In this document: positions 7,943 to 10,658 of the stretch, piece after piece | Numbering within the stretch: position 1 is the stretch's first letter | How the letters are laid out: the number at the start of each line of letters is the position of its first letter | NCBI GenBank assembly: GCA_030829765.1 | Contig: JAUROO010000006.1 | Span: forward strand, 1-10,658 | From: Miltoncostaeales bacterium | GTDB taxonomy: Bacteria > Actinomycetota > Thermoleophilia > Miltoncostaeales > Miltoncostaeaceae | Direction of reading: 5' to 3' | Length of the DNA stretch: 10,658 bases | Notes under the pieces: generated by a model | Seen by the model: only the letters and a program-made list of their open reading frames with translations | The model's database searches: none | What the model was told of the DNA's origin: nothing | Translations under genes and position numbers: made by a program

Positions 7943-8226
7943 CCAAGCGCCGATCGGTCGCACTCGGCGGCCAGCGCGGTGTCCTTCTCCGTGATGCCGC
8001 CCTGGTCGTGCGTGGCGAGGCGCAGCGTCACCGCGTTCCACCGGATGTCGATGTCCGGGTGGTGATCGGCCGCCTCGGCCGCCACGGCCACGCGGTCCAC
8101 GAATCCGATGGCCGCCATGAACCCATCGGGGAACACGTACCGCTTGGCCAGCATGCCGTCCTCCAGCCCCCAGCCGGGCAGCAGGGCGAGGGCGGTGGTG
8201 ATGTCATCGTCGCTCAGCAGGGCCAT
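7939..8226 (-). CDS. 4a-hydroxytetrahydrobiopterin (pterin-4a-carbinolamine) dehydratase
   Basis: This small cytoplasmic enzyme of 95 residues, full length for the family, dehydrates 4a-hydroxytetrahydropterin so the pterin cofactor can be recycled after aromatic amino-acid hydroxylation. The active-site block is intact: HHPDIDIRWNAVTL (55-68) and THDQGGITEKDTALA (72-86), with the catalytic histidines at 55, 56 and 73. A Trp replaces the more usual Tyr at 63. No phenylalanine hydroxylase is in the window, so it may act with an enzyme encoded elsewhere or have the less understood role of orphan bacterial homologues. It is the first gene of the leftward operon and overlaps pyrD by 4 nt. The ATG has no strong Shine-Dalgarno but lies exactly 7 nt from a TAGGGT box, suggesting a leaderless mRNA. 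Confidence 0.93.
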   Translation of the reverse strand: MALLSDDDITTALALLPGWGLEDGMLAKRYVFPDGFMAAIGFVDRVAVAAEAADHHPDIDIRWNAVTLRLATHDQGGITEKDTALAAECDRSALG

Positions 8227-8232
8227 GTGCCA

Positions 8233-8238
8233 ACCCTA
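8233..8238 (-). promoter_or_regulatory. Possible -10 box of the leftward operon (leaderless)
   Basis: On the minus strand TAGGGT occupies positions -12 to -7 relative to the A of the dehydratase ATG (8226). That is the TANNNT placement seen for leaderless transcripts in actinobacteria and relatives. There is no convincing -35 hexamer. The divergent region is only 30 bp, so this promoter would sit against the start of the rightward gene. Confidence 0.35.
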
Positions 8239-8256
8239 CCGACGACACTCACGGGA

Positions 8257-10482
8257 ATGGATGCGAGCCGCGCCCAACGTATCGACCCGGCGCATGCACT
8301 GCGGCTGGAGGGCCGGCGCGCGCGCTGGCTGGCGCAGCGCCTGCTGGGTCCCGGAGTGGGACGGCCCGCGCCCCTTGGAGCCCTCCGCATGGCGTTGGCG
8401 CTGTCGGCGCCCCTCGCGGTCGGCATCGCCATCGGCCGACGCGACCTTGCGGTGCTCGCCACCCTGGCCGCATTCTTCACCTCCCTGACGGAGCCGGGCG
8501 GGGGATACGGACGTCACCTGCGCGTGTACGCCGTGATGGCCGCGCTGAACGTGGTGGTGCTGATGCTTGCGCTGGCCTGCGCAGGCCACGCCGTGGCGGC
8601 GGGCCTGACGATGCTGGTGCTCGGAATCGCGGCAGGCGTGGCGACGGCCTGGGGGTCGGTGCCGGCATCCGTCGGCCCGGCGGCGCTCATCCTGTTCATC
8701 ATCGCCCAGGCGCTCTCCCCCGCACCGGCGCTGGGGCCGTCGGTGGCGGCGGTGGCCCTGGGCAGCGCGTGGGTGGTGGTGCTGGCCGTCCTCCCCTGGC
8801 CCGTGGCGCCCTATGCACCGGCCGACCTGGCGGTGGCCACGGCGTGGCTGGCCGTGGCCGACCTGGCTGCGCGCCCCGACGTGGACCGCCTGCGCGTGTC
8901 TGCGCTCACCGCTCTGGAGCAGGCGCGCGACACGCTGTCGTCCATACGCAGCAGGCGCCCCGGGTGGTCGGGCAGATCGGCCCGTCTGTGGGCCGTGATC
9001 GTGGCGGGGTCACGGGTGACATCCCTGATCAGCGCCGTGGAAGACGAACGCCGACGCGAGACCTCCGGCCCCGCGGTGCGCGCCGCGATGGACGATGTGC
9101 TGCATGAGGTGGGGCACCTTGCGCGCGGCATCGCCGCCGGCGTGGTGGACGCCCGCCACGCCCCGGACTCCCGGGCGCTCGACCAGGCCGTGGACCACCT
9201 GCGCGCCCTCGCCCCCGACCCCGAGGGGCTCACCGGCCCCGCCCTGCACGGCGCGCTGGTGGCACGCGGCCGGGTGCGGGCGGCACGGCGGCTGCGGCGC
9301 CGGCTGCACGACGCCATGGACGCCCTGTCGCTCCCCCATCCCCCCGATGCGAGACCCGACCGCCCGCGGCGGCCTGTGGCACGCCCCACGCTGGCCGCGA
9401 CGATCGATCCGCACTCGACCGCGCTGCGCCACGGGCTTCGCCTGGGAGTGGCCGCCGGGCTGTCGGTGGGTGCCTTCACGGCGCTCGCGGGCACGCCGGT
9501 GCTCGGCATCACCCACGGGCAGTGGGTATCCATCGCCCTGGTGGGCGTGCTCCGCCCCACGCTGGGCGACTCCATCCAGGTGACCACCCAGCGCGCCGCG
9601 GGCACGGCTCTGGGGGCGGTGCTGGCGCTGGTGCTGCTGGTGGCGCTGACCGGCAACGCGTGGGCCCTCGCGGGGGCGATTGTGGTGATCGGCGCCCTGG
9701 CCGCCTGGCTGCAGCCGGTCAACTACATGTGGTTCGTGGTGCTGTTCACCCCGCTCTCGCTCATGCTGGCGGTGCTGGGATCCCCCCTTGATGCCTCCAT
9801 CGCGCTGGAACGCCTCATCGCCACCGGCGTTGCGTGCGGGGCGGGTGTGGTGATCGCCACGGTGCTCTGGCCCAGCCGTGGCGGGGCGCAGCTTCCGGGC
9901 GCGCTGGCCCGCGCCCTGCGGGCCGCGGCCCATGACCTGGACGGGGCGCTGGGCGTGGCCGCGGGCCGGGTCCCTCGCAGCCAGATGACCGAGCGCAACC
10001 GGGCGGCCCTGCTGGCCATCGACGACGCCGCGCGCATCACCCAGGCACGCATGGCGGAGTCGATCGAGGCCTTCTCGCGGCCCGATCCCCTGGCCGCGCT
10101 GGAGGCATCCACCATGCAGTTGGTGCGCGACATCGGAACCCTGGCGGGCCGCATCCCCATCGAGGGGGTGGCCATTCCGGGCGCCGGGCACGTGCGCACC
10201 ACCCTCACGGACGCCCTGGGCACCGTGGCGGCGGCGCTCGAGGCCGGCACGGCACCTGCCGACCCCGGCGACCTCACCACATGCCTGGACACGGCACACG
10301 ACGCCCTCACCCACGACGAGACAACGGGCAGCGTGCCGATGGGCCTCGCAGGGACGCTCGACATGCTCGACACCATCGCCGCGTCCACCATGCGCATCGC
10401 GGGCGAGGCCGCGCGATGGGCGGAAGCCCCGGAACCCGGTCGCCATGCACGCTGGAGCCGGATGCGTGCCGCGCACGACTGA
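8257..10482 (+). CDS. FUSC-family membrane protein (YccS/AaeB-like), two membrane halves
   Basis: This is a large inner-membrane protein of 741 residues with the duplicated layout of the FUSC/aromatic-acid-exporter family. A first six-helix bundle lies at ~43-184, followed by a soluble Arg/Ala-rich region (~185-390). A second bundle (~392-537) holds the most conserved stretch: GITHGQWVSIALVGVLRP (417-433, in part) and QRAAGTALGAVLAL (445-458), the typical RxxGTxxG motif. A second soluble domain occupies ~540-741. Relatives include the E. coli efflux protein AaeB and the uncharacterised YccS. Substrate and direction of transport cannot be read here, and no membrane-fusion (AaeA-like) partner is visible. 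The ATG at 8257 has only a weak, very close purine run. An in-frame GTG at 8227 preceded by AGGG is a real alternative that would leave no gap to the divergent dehydratase gene. The gene is intact. Confidence 0.85.
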   Translation: MDASRAQRIDPAHALRLEGRRARWLAQRLLGPGVGRPAPLGALRMALALSAPLAVGIAIGRRDLAVLATLAAFFTSLTEPGGGYGRHLRVYAVMAALNVVVLMLALACAGHAVAAGLTMLVLGIAAGVATAWGSVPASVGPAALILFIIAQALSPAPALGPSVAAVALGSAWVVVLAVLPWPVAPYAPADLAVATAWLAVADLAARPDVDRLRVSALTALEQARDTLSSIRSRRPGWSGRSARLWAVIVAGSRVTSLISAVEDERRRETSGPAVRAAMDDVLHEVGHLARGIAAGVVDARHAPDSRALDQAVDHLRALAPDPEGLTGPALHGALVARGRVRAARRLRRRLHDAMDALSLPHPPDARPDRPRRPVARPTLAATIDPHSTALRHGLRLGVAAGLSVGAFTALAGTPVLGITHGQWVSIALVGVLRPTLGDSIQVTTQRAAGTALGAVLALVLLVALTGNAWALAGAIVVIGALAAWLQPVNYMWFVVLFTPLSLMLAVLGSPLDASIALERLIATGVACGAGVVIATVLWPSRGGAQLPGALARALRAAAHDLDGALGVAAGRVPRSQMTERNRAALLAIDDAARITQARMAESIEAFSRPDPLAALEASTMQLVRDIGTLAGRIPIEGVAIPGAGHVRTTLTDALGTVAAALEAGTAPADPGDLTTCLDTAHDALTHDETTGSVPMGLAGTLDMLDTIAASTMRIAGEAARWAEAPEPGRHARWSRMRAAHD

Positions 10483-10522
10483 TGGTGCTGCTCCAATGTG
10501 CGTGGTGAAGCGGCTGCGCACC

Positions 10523-10546
10523 GGGGACGAGGCGGCGCCTCACCCC
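10523..10546 (+). terminator. GC-rich hairpin after the FUSC gene, possible terminator
   Basis: About 40 nt past the stop, GGGG-AC-GAGGC (10523-10533), loop GGC, and GCCTC-A-CCCC (10537-10546) form a 9-bp stem with a small internal loop. No T-run follows, as is common for high-GC genomes, so terminator function is only likely. It also insulates the downstream tRNA gene. Confidence 0.45.
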
Positions 10547-10592
10547 ATCCGCCCGATAGAAGCCCAGAGGACACGAGCCACCCGCGCAGCAT

Positions 10593-10613
10593 GGCCCGTT
10601 ACCTCAGCGCTGG
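10593..10613 (+). repeat. Imperfect partial copy of the tRNA 5' end
   Basis: GGCCCGTTACCTCAG (10593-10607) matches the tRNA 5' sequence at 10631-10645 at 13 of 15 positions. CTGG (10610-10613) then matches 10646-10649 after a 2-nt insertion. It lacks a foldable tRNA body and so is a fragment, or chance. The rest of the 10483-10630 gap holds only the hairpin described separately. Confidence 0.4.
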
Positions 10614-10630
10614 CCGTCTACCCTGCCTGT

Positions 10631-10658
10631 GGGCCGTTAGCTCAGCTGGTCAGAGCAG
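10631..10658 (+). tRNA. tRNA gene, 5' end only (cut by window edge)
   Basis: GGGCCGT (10631-10637) is the 5' acceptor strand and TA gives positions 8-9. GCTC (10640-10643) and GAGC (10653-10656) form the D stem around the loop AGCTGGTCA with the invariant GG. The window ends before the anticodon, so the identity is open. The start resembles lysine and elongator-methionine tRNAs, but that is a guess. Confidence 0.88.

Noticed and set aside
9010..10521. Open frame of 503 codons on the minus strand opposite the FUSC gene
   Set aside because: A shadow frame rich in Gly/His/Arg; the plus-strand membrane protein is continuous and convincing.
10619..10624. TACCCT as a -10 box for the tRNA
   Set aside because: The spacing would place the start at the mature tRNA 5' end, and no -35 element is visible, so it is not better than chance.
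10496..10658. Open frame from an ATG after the FUSC stop to the window edge
   Set aside because: It has no Shine-Dalgarno, crosses the terminator-like hairpin and runs into the tRNA gene, so it is very unlikely to be a gene.

Overview
This is a strongly GC-rich, gene-dense chromosomal segment. Coding sequences fill almost all of it, with GTG starts, 1-4 bp gene overlaps and weak or absent Shine-Dalgarno sequences. The style suggests a high-GC actinobacterium-like lineage, possibly a Thermoleophilia-type soil or environmental organism. That placement rests on composition and gene style only, so it is tentative. I see no insertion sequence, phage gene, CRISPR array or rRNA.

Left part (1-3472, + strand): the high-affinity phosphate importer operon pstS-pstC-pstA-pstB. 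pstS is cut by the left edge. The genes are tightly packed (8 nt gap, 4 nt overlap, 5 nt gap). The pstS/pstC junction carries a cluster of inverted repeats, including a perfect 14-bp GC-only stem inside the start of pstC. No phoU follows pstB.

Middle part (3476-8226, - strand): five genes read leftwards as one apparent operon. In order they are a pterin-4a-carbinolamine dehydratase, a class 2 dihydroorotate dehydrogenase (pyrD), a CPA2-type cation/proton antiporter, its KhtT-like TrkA-C regulatory subunit, and a membrane CHASE3-HAMP-PP2C (RsbU/SpoIIE-like) phosphatase. The first two junctions overlap (GTGA and TGATG) and the last two gaps are 12 and 22 nt. The antiporter and TrkA-C protein should form a regulated K+/H+ efflux unit. 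The phosphatase looks like a stress-signalling output co-transcribed with it. The phosphatase gene and pstB converge with only 3 bp between their stop codons.

Right part (8257-10658, + strand): a divergent gene for a large two-half FUSC-family membrane protein, then a hairpin that may terminate it. A 148-nt gene-free stretch follows, and then the 5' end of a tRNA gene cut by the right edge. Just upstream of the tRNA is an imperfect copy of its first ~19 nt.

No clearly new system is evident. The points most worth a second look are the pstS/pstC hairpin cluster, the phosphatase attached to a khtTU-like pair, the competing hairpins over the phosphatase start, and the partial tRNA duplication.
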